Below, in pieces: positions 11,657 through 23,724 of a DNA stretch of 64,000 nucleotides (position 1 is the first letter of the stretch; each line of letters starts with the position of its first letter). Under the pieces are notes generated by a model. The model worked only from the letters and a program-made list of their open reading frames with translations. It was not told the origin of the DNA and made no database searches. The position numbers were made by a program, and so were the translations under genes. The stretch is from NCBI GenBank assembly GCA_963693085.1, contig OY856409.1, positions 521,179,803 through 521,243,802 of the forward strand, read 5' to 3'. This DNA is from Alisma plantago-aquatica. Lineage: Eukaryota > Streptophyta > Magnoliopsida > Alismatales > Alismataceae.

Positions 11657-12944
11657 TGGTAGGTTAGCTAGAGAACATTTGAATGCTTATGTGGGTGCCG
11701 TAAGTTTACCGTGTAGCCGCAAGAAACCCGCAGTGCAGGTATACTCTTACCCTCGGAATAAACAAAACCCGGCCATTGCGCATACAGCAAGATACATTCA
11801 TACATACATATATGAATGTCAAATGCCATGCCTGCCATGTGCCTACCCCGTTGACGTACTAGGAGAATATCTAATAGCCTGTCAAGGGTATTAAAGTATT
11901 CACTTACAATATTGAAAATGCTATATGGAGTCACTTTTAGGATCCAAAATAAAACATGTTTGTCATTTTCACATAAAACAAGAGACATAACTGAAAATAT
12001 GTTAATTTTTCAGTTTTGACCCTGTTTTGTGTGAAAAGAGAAACTGAGGTCCCATTTGTGTCCCAAACTCACTACGCAACATAACTCTCAAAGTTAGGGT
12101 AGGGCATTATCTGATACAGTTTGTTTTGACCCCAAAGCGCCACATAGTGGTCATTGAATTTCAGACCAATCTTGGCTGCTAGCAAGATCACCAAATTGAA
12201 CCTGACCACAAAAGTCAGCTTAAGTTCGGCCCAAAACTATTAATTATTAGTAAGTGCTTCTAACACACTTAAACGAGCATTGATTGTAGGGAGTAGCAAC
12301 ACTTCTAAAGCTTACAACTGACGAAGGAAGTGCGCAAATGTCTCAACAAAAGAGAACTGAAAATATTAAGGTCTACTTTTGATCAACTAATTAATTTAGG
12401 TGATTGGGATGATGGTTTATCACTTAATTTGTCATGTTTTCTTTTTCAGGTGTTAGACTATACCTTTAGAAGAATAAATATTACAAGATTGTGCGTATAT
12501 GTATTAGTACAATGAAATATCTACACTGAGTCACATTTTTCATAATAAACTTATGCATCTATTAATGATTCTTTTCATATAGTCTTTGACTAGTTAACTG
12601 CTCACCCTAACTTTGACTAGACTACATAGGACCAGTTTAAAAAAAAAATAGACCAAACTTAACCATACGACGTGCCTAAATCAGACATAAACCGCATGGT
12701 TTGGTCATGTTCGATTCGGTGTAGTGGTCAACTTTGATTTTATGCCCATCCCTACTCATCGTATCTCCTATAGGTGTGAAGTCTCTTACATATATCCAAT
12801 CACTAACGAGTAACTATTGAATTTTCAATGTTATTTAGAACCTAACTGCAACACTTTGAATTGTCATAGAGGACTCGTAACATGGGTAACTTCCAAGAAC
12901 ATTATTTTTAGTATATCTTTTCTTGTAACCCTTTCAAATATTCT

Positions 12945-13180
12945 TTTTTTTTTATTTACGAGAGAACCACCCCCCGCACGAGCGCCACTTTTGTGACCCC
13001 CGCAGGCGGCGTAAACTCTCGGGGACCCTGACCCACCCATAAGGGTGGCCCCAACTAGTAGCATCATTGGCCGGCTGACGCTATGGGCAAATCATTTCTG
13101 AGGCCATAGCCAGGAGTCGAACCCGTGACCTCTCGCAGAGGCCTTGCGAGCCGCACCGCCTGCGCTATGCCTCACCGGCC
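12945..13180 (-). mobile_element. tRNA-derived SINE, copy A
   Basis: Read on the minus strand, the element starts GGCCGGTGAGGCATAGCGCA. It has a pol III A box (TAGCGCAGGCGG) and a B box (GGTTCGACTCC, plus-strand 13113-13123), and it ends in an A-rich tail (the plus-strand T tract at 12943-12953). A target-site duplication of about 15 bp, CTTTCAAATATTCTT, flanks it at 12931-12945 and 13180-13194. These are the hallmarks of a plant SINE. There is no cloverleaf beyond the 5' part, so it is not a tRNA gene. Confidence 0.85.
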
Positions 13181-14470
13181 TTTCAAATATTCTTTGATAT
13201 TGTATTACCCCTCTAGTTGAGTGTTCAAGTTCCATTGACCACAAACCTCGTCTGGATCTTGACTCACAACTGCCTTTGAATTATCCACATTTATCTCACA
13301 ATTTTACCAACATTATAGGGATTTTTTCAACACTTCCATCAAATTCCTCCATAATGTTGTTCCCGCTTTTGGTTTGATGAATTTGTTTTTCATTCACATA
13401 TAATAATATCTCCGAGACCAGCTCTACAAAATTGCATTACGTAATACAACTAGTGTATACCGCTACCATAGGTACAACATGCACTACAAATAGACACTCT
13501 ATTGTTTCCTTCCTTCTATATTGACTAGAAGGTAGTGATAGCGAGGATGTTTGGTTTATTAAGTGGTGTATTTTTAGGCATAGAATTGTTAATGAGGTTG
13601 TTCGTGTTGGAGCTGGCACTGTGAATATAATTTGGGTTGTTAAGATAGTTATTCCATATGATTTTTGTGAATGAGTGATAACATCTCATTTTGCGCACTT
13701 TTTGCATATAATTTATGCTTCTCCTAGCATAATTTTTATAGATTTCTCTACTCATTTTAGTGTCTTATGTCAAAAATCTCAATTACACACATCTTTCACT
13801 TTTGCAGGTTCATACCAAGATATGGTTGTGGTCAACACCGCGACCGCGGCTGTATAGTCCACAAAGGACCATGTCGCGGTCGATGCCTCTATCACCGTCT
13901 CTTCACACCGCGATCATGACCATCCACCAGTGCAACGCCGCACGGTCGAGGCCCTACCGCGATCGAGGCTCCCCCTCGACCGCGACATACAATCAATGCA
14001 CTACGACCGTGATAAGAGTCACGACTGAGGCCAAGTTGCGACATAGGCCATGCCTCGACTGAGATCTTACTGCGACCGTGGCCCAGATGGTTAAGTCGGT
14101 GGGTGGCACCTATAAGTTGACCCCCCACCTCGACTTGTCAAAACATCAGATCATCAAGGACCATGAAGTGCAGCTAAATTCCAGAGTCACTCACATCCAT
14201 ACCACCAGTCTTGGATCTCTGAAGATGGAAGTTGGAGGAGAGAGAAGAATGATCATCTGCTTCTTTGAAGGAAGGAGCCACCGCCACATCGCCCACTCCA
14301 GATCTAGATTTGAACAAGTATAGTGGTGTATCGCTATCTGCTATCTCTATCTAGATCTATCATCTTCATTACATTGTACTCTCCCTCTCCGTGGTTATTG
14401 ATGTATCTACCATTTTGTGATGCTGTTATGCTTCTCGTCAACATGTGTGGTGAAACATCTAAATTAGGTT

Positions 14471-15060
14471 CACTACTACAGAAATGGCTTATAACGTCAC
14501 TTTTAAAGGCGTCGATTGTATAAATATACCGACACCTAAACCCTAAAACGCCGGTTTAATAAAAAACCCGACATCTATCTGTGAAGGGTGACCAGACACG
14601 GGTATCACTTTTATTCAGTGTAGGTTCCCTAATAATAAACCGACGCCTAAAATTAACCGCCAAATCCAAAATTTCCAGTGAAAAAAATTACCTCCAAAAT
14701 TTAACATATGGCGTCGATTATTAACTACTAAACCGACGACGAAAGGTTATTCACGAAACAGAAATTGGGCACATTTTGGTCGTCGGTTTTGCTACAATGA
14801 CCGACGTTTATGGGTTTTCCCGCGTTGTTCCCGGGAAATTTTTCACACCCTTTGAGCGTCGGTTTTTGAAAGAAACCGACGACTATGGTCATTAATCAAG
14901 AACAAATTTTTTAATCGGCATATGTAGATAGACGTCAGTTTTTTTCTAGTAAAAACCGACGACTATCATTGAGAATAGGTGTCGGTGTGTTTGTAGAACC
15001 GACTCCTTTAGTTTTATGTGTCGGTTTTATTTAAGAACTGACACCTATTGTTAACTTAAC
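14471..15060. promoter_or_regulatory. Left subterminal repeats of CACTA-1 A
   Basis: Variants of CGTCGGTTT and its complement AAACCGACG (also ACCGACACCT) recur many times in both orientations, for example at about 14529, 14638, 14733, 14783, 14858, 14874 and 14957. In En/Spm the subterminal repeats bind the accessory protein (TNPA) and overlap the promoter. The same motif recurs at the right end. Confidence 0.75.
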
Positions 15061-15445
15061 AGCACCCGTGCGAGCCCGACTCTTCCCCTTTCTCTGTTTC
15101 ATTCGTTCTCGCGCTACTCTAGGGTTTGGTCTAGTGATTTCTCCTCTGCCGCTGCTCGGTGCCACTGCCTCCACACCTGCCGCCGTCACTGCTCAGGCTG
15201 CCGCCTCCGCTGCTGCCACGCCGCCGCCTCTGCGGGACACCTCACCGCGCGATACCCACCGTCACTTCTCACCGCCATTCAACACCTGCTCGCCGCCGCC
15301 GCCACTCGACAGAGGAGGTACCCTCTTCGCTTTCTCCCTCTCTTTTTCTTGTTCAACACCTGCTCGCCCCGCGTTCTACTGCCCGATCCTCTGCCTGGAA
15401 GCAACATGAGGAGGTCACGACCGTGTGGGCCTCCACCTCTTCTTC
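15061..15445 (+). other. GC-rich leader of CACTA-1 A
   Basis: A GC-rich block, unlike its AT-rich neighbours, just inside the subterminal repeats and upstream of the transposase. Open frames across it (113 codons here, 142 in copy B) are Ala/Pro/Ser/Thr-rich with no domain, and they differ between copies by frame-changing indels, so they are probably not coding. A promoter/5'-UTR role is inferred from position; GAGGAG|GTACCC near 15315 could be a splice donor. Confidence 0.45.
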
Positions 15446-15456
15446 TTCCTCCACCT

Positions 15457-15598
15457 CTTCTTCTTCCTGCTCCCTCTCCATCCCAAATGGTTTAAAGCAA
15501 GGCCACGACCGTGTGGGCTGGTCACAGCCGTGGCCAGCCCACACGGTCGTGGCCTTGCTTTTATCCATTTGGTAAGGAGGGAGCAGGAAGAAGAAGAT
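15457..15598. repeat. Long hairpin in CACTA-1 A leader
   Basis: 15494-15521 and 15534-15561 are exact reverse complements (28 bp, AAAGCAAGGCCACGACCGTG.. / its complement) around a 12-base spacer. Similarity of the arms continues outward through CCAAATGG and CCTGCTCCCTC to about 70 bp each. Copy B has the same outer arms but a longer, itself palindromic centre. Confidence 0.85.
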
Positions 15599-16060
15599 AC
15601 ATTTGCAATTGAATACTAATGCTTGACCTAATTCTGTAAATTTTGATGCATGTTGAATTAAGATATTAAAACCCTAATACACATTTCACCATAGTCTTGA
15701 ATTAAGTATATTGCTGAAATCTTGTGATCAATCTATGTAAGATATTAAAACCCTATTGTTAAATATCTAATTTGGTAGTGATGTGTCACCCTAACATCTA
15801 CATGAATTCCTATTGTATGATGTAGATTGATGATAATGCATGAGCTAGTTTGAAATTTTGAAATCAATTATGAATCTCTCCATCCCTAGGTCATACTAAT
15901 TTATGTGTAATCTTTATCTTGATGATGAACATGCATGGACACTCAAAATGTTGAAATCAATATTATAGAATGACAACACATGTATTTGTTGGCCTAGAAA
16001 CCCGTCCAAGATTTACTCATTAGGAGTAAATCTTGGATAGTCCCCGGCTTGGGACTGTTC

Positions 16061-16248
16061 TTGAACACCTAATCTCACTTAGGATGTAAGTGTATAATGT
16101 GTATTAGGTTTTCGAGAAAATTTTGGTAGCATTTTCCCGTTTATTCTCTAAGTACATATGTACTTAGAGAACAGCGGGGAAATGCTGCCGAATTATTTTT
16201 GAAAGCCCAATACACATTATACACTTACTAGTGAGATTAGGTGTTCAA
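16061..16248. mobile_element. Foldback MITE inside CACTA-1 A
   Basis: The stretch is almost one perfect palindrome: it starts TTGAACACCTAATCTCAC, ends GTGAGATTAGGTGTTCAA, and turns at CTCTAAGTACATATGTACTT. Arms are about 90 bp. It sits about 110 bp before the TNP2 start codon and is present in copy B. The flanks show no clear target duplication. A smaller hairpin (CCAAGATTTACTC..GAGTAAATCTTGG) lies just upstream at about 16004-16034. Confidence 0.8.
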
Positions 16249-16361
16249 GGATGGGATAGGTGGTATACATTTATTATATATAAGAATGACATCACATGTA
16301 TTTGTTAACCCTAGACCCTAATCTTGTTGTAATATATACTTGTTTTCTCTTTGATCATAGA

Positions 16362-19300
16362 ATGGATAGATCATGGGTGTCCATTCACAATCGCTGCACC
16401 CCAGAGTTTATATCTGGTCTTGAACAGTTTATAAGATTTGTCGAGGAACATAGAAAACAACCTGGAGATAGGTTCTACTGTCCATGTAGGCATTGCGGTA
16501 ACAACTTGAAAGTCAGCACTGGTGACGAAATCAAAAGTCATGTCATGTGCAATGGGATTATACAAGGCTATACAGAATGGCATTGGCATGGAGAGATTTT
16601 AAACCTGAAATCAGTGGATGTCGATAGCAGTGCTTGTATGGAAGAAGAAATTGCCTCCGATGACGTAGATGTGAATGAACCAGTTCCAGTAGACATTGTT
16701 GATGCGATGCTGGATAGTTGTGGGGTAGAGCACACCGATCCACCTCCCATTTATAGAAACATTGTGCATGATGCTGAGATATCGTTATACATAGGTTGTA
16801 CTAAGTTTACGAAGCTTAGTGCTGTGTTGAGATTGTATAAGCGGAAAGCTAACAATAGATGGAGCGACAAAAGCTTCACATCATTGTTGTCTTTGTTGAA
16901 AGAAATGCTTCATGAAGGAAACGAGCTGCCAATCTCAACATATCAGGTAAAGAAATTGTTGTGCCCAATGGGAATGGATGCCAAGAAGATACACGCATGC
17001 CCGAATGATTGTGTATTATTTCAAAAAGACTATGTGGATTTGAAAGATTGTCCAAAATGTGGTGCGTCACAGTATAAATTGACGACTTCGAGGGAGTCCA
17101 AAACTGGTTCTCCTGCCAAGGTGATGTGGTATCTACCTATAATATCACTGTTTCAACACTTGTTTGCCAATCCGATAGATGTGAAGAATTTGAGGTGGCA
17201 TGCAGATGTTAAGAAAAATAATGATGGAATCCTACGACATGCGTCTGATTCCCCACAGTGGAAGAAGATTGATCTATTGTACCATGAATTTGGTGAAGAA
17301 GTTAGGAATCTAAGACTTGAGCTTTGTATAGATGGGATGAATCTGTATGGGACATTGAGCAGCCAACATAGCACTTGGCCAGTCATGCTTGTTATATACA
17401 ATCTTCCTCCCTGGCTGTGTATAAAAAATAAGTACGTAATGCTGTCGTTGTTGATATCGGGCCCTAAACAACCTGGAAATGATATCGATGTTTATCTTGA
17501 ACCTCTTATTGATGACTTAAAGAAACTCTGGGGTGAAGGTGTAATGACATATGATGCTTCACAAAGAGAGACATTTCGTTTGCATGCTATGTTGTTTTGC
17601 ACTATTAATGACTTTCCAGTATATGGGAATTTTTCTGGATATAGTGTCAAAGGAGCTAAAGTGTGTCCTATATATGAAGAGAACACTGATTCAACAAGAC
17701 TAAAACATGGCGGTAAGACTGCATATCTCGGTCATCGAAGTTTTCTTACAAAATTCCATCTGTATCGTAGGAAGCGCAAAGCATTCAATGGATTGAGTGA
17801 GGAACAGAGTGTACCTAAACCTATACCAGGGGAGGTTGTTTATGAAAGAGTAAAAGACTTTGTCAATGAATTTGGTAAGAGATCACAATGTACTATGGCC
17901 ACACGGAGTGACAAATCTTTATTCAAAAAGAAGTCAATATTTTGGGATCTTCCTTATTAGAGTTCTTTGACAGTCAGACATTGTATCGATGTCATGCATG
18001 TTGAGAAAAATGTCTGTGGTAGTGTCATTGGTACTTTGTTGAATATACCAGGTAAGACTAAAGATGGGATAAAATCCAGACTGGACCTACGTGAAATGGG
18101 AATAAGGTCAGAATTAACAGAATTTCGTGAAATGGGAAATCGGAGAACATACTTACCTCCCGCTTGTTACACATTGTCTAGAAAGGAGAAGAAAGCTTTT
18201 TGTGAATGTTTGGTAAATGTTAAGGTGCCACAGGGTTACTCATCCAACATCTGTAGATTGGTATCAATGAAAGATCTGAAGTTGATAGGTCTTAAATCTC
18301 ATGATTGTCACACTCTAATGCAACAAATATAGCCTGTGGCAATTCAATCTATATTGCCAAAGCATGTAAGGTTTGCAATCACCAGACTTTGTTTCTTTTT
18401 CAACAGTCTGTGCAGCAAAGGTATTGACCCTGATACTCTCAATAATTTGCAAAGAGAAGTGGTTGTTACCCTATGTCAGCTTGAGATGTATTTTCCTCCG
18501 TCGTTCTTTGATATCATGGTACATCTTGTTGTCCACTTGACTAGGGAAGTGAAAATGTTGGGACCAATTTTCTTGCATTGGATGTATCCCTTTGAATGAT
18601 ACATGAGCGTTTTTAAAAGTGATGTTCGAAACTGTTATCGACCTGAAGGGAGTATTATTGAGGGTTATGTGGCGAGAGAGGTTATGGATTTTTGCAATGA
18701 CTTTCTCAGTGGTAATGACACTCTTGGTAATGACAAGAATATTGAGGAGCAATTTGGTAAAGGAATTTTGGGATCACAGGTGAAAGTAATCAACCGTGAG
18801 CAGTTGGAACAAGGTCACTTGTATATTTTACACAACATGGACGAAGTGAGTGTTTATACCAATTGCATCAAGAGACAATATCCTCGAGCCAATACAATGT
18901 GGCTTGCTAGAGAGCATAACAAGACATTTATTAAGTGGTTCGAAGATAAAGTCTTACATCAACTATCTCAAACACGAGATGATATTACTGAAACTATCAA
19001 ATGCCTCGCCTTTAAACCGAAATTGAATGTTGTCTTATGAAGGGTATGACATTAATGGATTCACATATTACACAAAGCGCCAAGATGATAAGAGTGTCGT
19101 CCAAAACAGTGGGGTCACCCTTCAAGCATCGACTATGTTTTTTACAAGTGCAAAGGATAAGAGTCTATGTGAAGCTAAAATGTCATATTATGGTGTCATT
19201 GAAGACATATGGGAGTTTGACTACATAGATTTCAGAATTCCGCTCTTCAAATGTAATTGGGTTGACAACACCAAAGGAGTTATAGTGGATGAATTGGGTT

Positions 19301-19602
19301 TCACTTTAGTGAACTTTGAAAAGATTGGCGAGAAGGGTGAACCATTCATATTGGCATCATAGGCGAAACAAGTATTTTATATCGATGATCCTGCAAATGA
19401 TAAATGGTCGGTTGTTCTTCATGGTAAAAGACAGCTCATTGAATATCCTATAGATGAGGAAGAGTACTATGATAAGTATGATGACTCCAGTCCATTCTCA
19501 GTTGGGTTGCCAACACCAACAAATATTGAAGCTAATGATGACTTGTATGTGCGCAGAGATCACAATGAAGGATTGTTAATTGATAAAAAATCACAATATT
19601 AG
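16362..19602 (+). pseudogene. TNP2-like CACTA transposase, CACTA-1 copy A
   Basis: TNP2 proteins are the DDE-type transposases that cut at CACTA ends. The start at 16362 gives MDRSWVS, the usual start of the transposase-associated zinc-binding domain, followed by CPCRHCGN with its Cys ligands (about residue 45). Then come HACPNDCVLF and CPKCG (second Cys cluster), a Transposase_21 core (NLRLELCIDGMNLYG, PWLCIKNKYVMLSLLISGP), IDVMHVEKNV, a DUF4218-like part (FFDIMVHLVVHL, HWMYPFE), and a DUF4216-like part (GYDINGFTYYTK, PLFKCNWVD). In-frame stops lie at 17958 (expected Trp), 18330, 18597 (CGA>TGA; copy B keeps Arg) and 19360-19362. There is also a +1 frameshift near 19030 and a 12-bp deletion near 18857. 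Dead, but nearly full length. Confidence 0.92.
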
Positions 19603-19621
19603 AGGCATGTTTATATTTTTT

Positions 19622-19938
19622 ATATGTTTTATTTTTCTGAATGTGAACTTTACAATGTGAATTACTTTACAATGTGAATGTGAACTTTACAATGTGAATT
19701 TTACAATGTGAATTACTTTACAATGTGAATGTGAACTTTACAATGTGAGCTTTATAATGTGAATTACTTTACAATGTGAACTTTACAATGTTAATTACTT
19801 TACAATGTGAATGTGAACTTTACAATGTGAATTTTACAATGTGAATTACTTTACAATGTGAATGTGAACTTTACAATGTGAGCTTTACAATATGAATTAC
19901 TTTACAATGTGAACTTTACAATGTGAATGTGAACTTTC
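19622..19938. repeat. TTTACAATGTGAA minisatellite between the two CACTA-1 A genes
   Basis: Tandem variants of AATGTGAACTTTAC, AATGTGAATTACTTTAC and AATGTGAATGTGAACTTTAC fill the whole gap. Longer patterns of more than 100 bp repeat (for example the AATGTGAGCTTTATAATG block). The repeat ends directly at the CAG|ATG of the next gene, so it forms that gene's upstream region. Confidence 0.9.
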
Positions 19939-19940
19939 AG

Positions 19941-22900
19941 ATGGCTGAGCATTCTTCTGATGACCGTGCTGATGATTACCGTGAGGGTGAGGACATCAAT
20001 GCGCTGCCTCACAATGTAAGTTTTAAAAATATATATCATATATTTATATCTATATGTCCATTTCTAGTTATATCCTGTAAGTGTGTTTATTTTGTCAAAT
20101 TTTAGGTTGATGATGCAAATGTACCCTCTGAAGCACTTGAGGCACTTGATGAGCAGCACCAAAAAGTTGACAAGAGAAGGGGCATCACTATGATGAAGAA
20201 GTTAATAGAACAAAGGGGCAATGGACCCAAACTTGTTGTGGATTTTTATAATGAAGGAAATGCAATTGGAGTGAATCGCAATTCGTTTGTTTCATATCTT
20301 GGGTATGTTACTCGTAGCCATTGCGGTTGTAAGATAGATTCTTGGCATAAAGTTCCTAAGGGGAAGAAAGACGTAATATGGAAGGATTTATGCATGAGTC
20401 ATTATTAATTTGCAATTCTATTTGTTAGATTACTAATTTTTTGGATACTATAGTTAATAGAAATTCTATTTTGCATAGTATATTTGATTTGGATGAAAAG
20501 TTGCATCGTAAATGTGTGATGCAACGCTGTGGGAGAGTCCTAAGGAACTATAGGACAAATCTCACCCTAGAATACATAAAAGAAGGTGACAAGAGGAAGA
20601 AGATAGCCACAGAACAGTGGAACTTCCTGGACCAAGAAGAATGGGATGCATTTGTTGCTTCAAGACAAACTGATGAATTCAAGGTATTAGGTGTCACCTC
20701 CAATTTAATTAATATATGTTGTATTCACCTATTGAAGATTCACATTTAGTGTTACTAACCAAATCATTAATGTGCATACTAACTAGGCCCTCAGTGAGGT
20801 GCAAAAACAAGGCGTGCACTGAATGTGCATGACCACATAATGGGTCCAAAGGGGTATGCAGGCATTCGCAAAAGACTACAGTCTGAGGCTACTGCTCAGT
20901 CTGCAACTACTCAGGATTCATCTACTATAGGTAGCACACCTCTGCCTCGCCATGATGTCTGGATAGTTGGGAGGCAAAATAAGAAGGGAGAAATAAGGAA
21001 GCCCTCAACTGCTGAGGCGACTGCAAAAATGGTAAAATACAACTCTTACAGCAATCGTTCGAATATTGATTATTTGTGGTGTTTACTTAATTACAAATTT
21101 TTGTTTTGGCGATTAGCGGGAGCTGCACGAGTTGAGGAAACAAGGGAAGTTCATCCCTGAGGGCACAAGGGATGAATTAACAGTTGCTCTGGGTGACCCA
21201 GACCATCTTGGACGTGTTAGGGTTGCAGACGCTGGTGTGGGCATCAAATCGTTCTTTGGGCCATCCCAGCGCAAAAATGTCCCAAAAGTGTGACTTTCAC
21301 AAGAAGAGGTAACCTATTCTTTCTTTATAATGTTACTGTAAAAGAGAATTCAATAATCAGAAGCTAACGTTTCTTTTATCCATGTATAGGTAGATAAGCT
21401 AGTTGATAGGAAACTCGAAGAAGTATTGAGCAAGTGGTAGGCCTCTTAGATGACCACTCAGCAAACAATACCTATGACATCCCGCTCTACTGCTACTGTA
21501 GAGGTTGGGAGTAATCCTATAGACTCACCACCTAGCACATCCAATGTAAGTATTTTTATGACATAATAACTAGTCTTTTCAAGATGATATGTATATATGT
21601 AAATAACATTCTTTACACAAAAATTTGTAGGGGTTGAAGCCATGCCGTCTAAAAAGTAAAGAATTTGTCGTTGCAGAGGCGTCATCTTACCCATCCCTAC
21701 CAGGGGAAATGTTTCATGGGTCTCCATTACCACCTGGTTGGGTTCGTGTGAGCCTGCTACGTATATTCCCCAACCGGATGGATCTTCCATTGCCATATGC
21801 CCACCCAGATTTTGAAACGTTTGGTGAGGCAGAAGGCAGAGTGATATTGTGGCCAAAAGCGGATGTCCTCTATACTGAAACTGTATGGTAAATTTACATT
21901 ACGTTAAATTGTTAGTGTGTGTATATGATGTCAGTTGATCTGAAATTATATATATATACATGTTAAAAAGAAGACACCCAGAGCATCTAGGCCTCCACCT
22001 CCACCTCCTACATTACCAAGTTGGGTTCCACAGGACCTACCTATCCCGTTAGGTCCTAACTGTAGGGGTATGGAAATATGGTTAGGCGAACATGATATAA
22101 ATTGCCCTATAACTATTTCTATAGATGAGGATATTGTAGGTCAATCATACGAAAGCAACCTATTTATACAAGATATTTTGGAGTTGTTTCGATATGATTG
22201 ACTGAATACATCTATGATAGAGCTATGGATAAGGTGAGATCTTCTTTATACATCCATATACCTTGTATAGGATCTGGTGATCTGGTTTTTTTATTTATTA
22301 ATGCATGCGTAATACATGTTTTACAGCTACTTAGACAAGATATGTGCAGATTTTTCATTCGAACATGTAGGATTTTTTATTCCATCTTTGATTAGTCTAG
22401 TAGCTAAAGACCCTCCGTCAGTTCAACAATACTACTGTGATGCTTTTACAAATTTTGCTCAAAATAAGAAGACGATGATAATAGCTCCATTCAATGTGGA
22501 GTAAGTTTACTTTGCTTATAATTTGGACTTAAGAAAATTATATTTTTATTGTGGATTTTGAGTTATTAATTTTTAACTTTTTTACCTCTAGTGGTACACA
22601 TTGGGAGTTACTAGTTATTGTCCCTGAGACGTTCACTGTCTATTATCTAGATCCTAAGGTGACTAAATTGAATTCAAAATATGGACACAAAATGAAAATG
22701 GCATTATTCCGATGAGAAATATTTCATTTTCATATCTGTTAACATATGTTATTACATTACTATTTATTTATGCAATGTACTATGTTATATTAATATGTAG
22801 GGGTTTAGATGAGTTCAAAAAGGCTGGAGGAAAGGTCCCCAGGAAAAAGAACCAGCAAATAATTTGGAAAAATGTGGAAGTAAGTTCCCGACTGTAATGT

Positions 22901-23323
22901 ATATATTATTACGGTGAACAGTGCTTAATTAGTTGTATTTTTTAATATTTTGTATGTTTCAATTTATAGTGTGCTACACATAATTAGTTGTATTTTTTAA
23001 TATTTTGTATATTTCAATTTATAGTGTGCTACACAAGACAACGGATGGGCATGTGCATACTATGTGATGCGATTTATGCACATGATTATCAAATATGCCG
23101 CAGTGGACATCGATACCATTCCTGATGTATTATATATAGTCTCATTAGATAATATGAAATATATCAATCTTATTTATATATTATTAATTATATATATACA
23201 TCATTCTCTTTGAAGGTGTTTAAAACTGACCACAATACAGGAAAGGCCTTACCAGATGTACATGCTCACTATACGATAGAAGAATTAAATGATGTAAGAG
23301 AAGAATGTGCAACAGCCATATAA
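19941..23323 (+). pseudogene. CACTA-1 accessory gene A: Transposase_24-like + DUF8039-like + Ulp1 protease-like
   Basis: About 13 exons can be followed by splice signals: 19941-20015, 20106-20393, 20477-20683, 20787-21031, 21117-21308, 21390-21545, 21631-21882, 21972-22231, 22327-22500, 22592-22658, 22801-22879, 23025-23126 and 23216-23323. Early exons match plant Ptta/En/Spm proteins (DKRRGITMMKKL, LGDPDHLGRVR). 21631-21882 looks like DUF8039 (YPSLPGEMFHGSPLPPGWV, RVILWPKADV). The end is a C48/Ulp1 cysteine-protease fold: THWELLVIV with the His, YYLDPK with the Asp, and DNGWACAYYVMRFM with the Cys. Damage: donor GTGAGT>ATGAGT at 20394, acceptor CAG>CAT near 20476, stops at 21291 (Gly in B), 21438 (shared) and 22198 (Trp in B), and final acceptor CAG>AAG at 23215. 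The 22658 boundary is doubtful. A 55-60 bp tandem duplication spans the acceptor near 22975-23035. Confidence 0.82.
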
Positions 23324-23409
23324 GTAGTGGGGGTTTTAACATATAATTGAAATGTTGATAGCGAATAATGACTCAAGAATGATATTTTGTAAATGAATTT
23401 CTGAATTAT

Positions 23410-23580
23410 AATATGTCTGAATGTTTCTACATGTGTCTGAGTGAAAATGAATGAAATTGTTGGTTGATATATGAATGTTTCTACATGTGTGAATGTGAAA
23501 ATAAATGGAACTACAGATTGCTACATGAATGTTTCTACATGTGTGAAAATTGAATGGAACTGAAGGTTGCTAAATATGTG
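23410..23580. repeat. Three ~60 bp tandem units downstream of the Ulp1-like gene
   Basis: GAATGTTTCTACATGTGT followed by a GAAAATGAATG.AACT-type block is repeated three times (near 23420, 23473 and 23528). Copy B has the same at about 60247-60410. No coding function is seen. Confidence 0.7.
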
Positions 23581-23724
23581 AACATTTATGTTGTTAATTT
23601 TGCAGGTTTGTGGCATGTTGTTGGCCGATATCAATGGATGTCGTAAAACCTGTAGTTCATAACTGAGCTGCATGTTTCTAATTCTGCGACTAGCCACAGC
23701 AGGTCTGCAGACTGAAAAAAAAAA

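Noticed and set aside
11352..11894. Plus-strand 180-codon open frame
   Set aside because: It is antisense to the FAS1 domain, shows no domain of its own, and its GC-rich coding look comes from the minus-strand gene.
12945..13180. tRNA gene on the minus strand (A and B boxes present)
   Set aside because: There is no acceptor stem or complete cloverleaf, and target duplications and an A-tail mark it as a SINE.
15068..15575. Ala/Pro-rich protein of 113-142 codons in the CACTA-1 leader
   Set aside because: The frame differs between the two copies and no domain is seen; it is better explained as a GC-rich leader with a hairpin.
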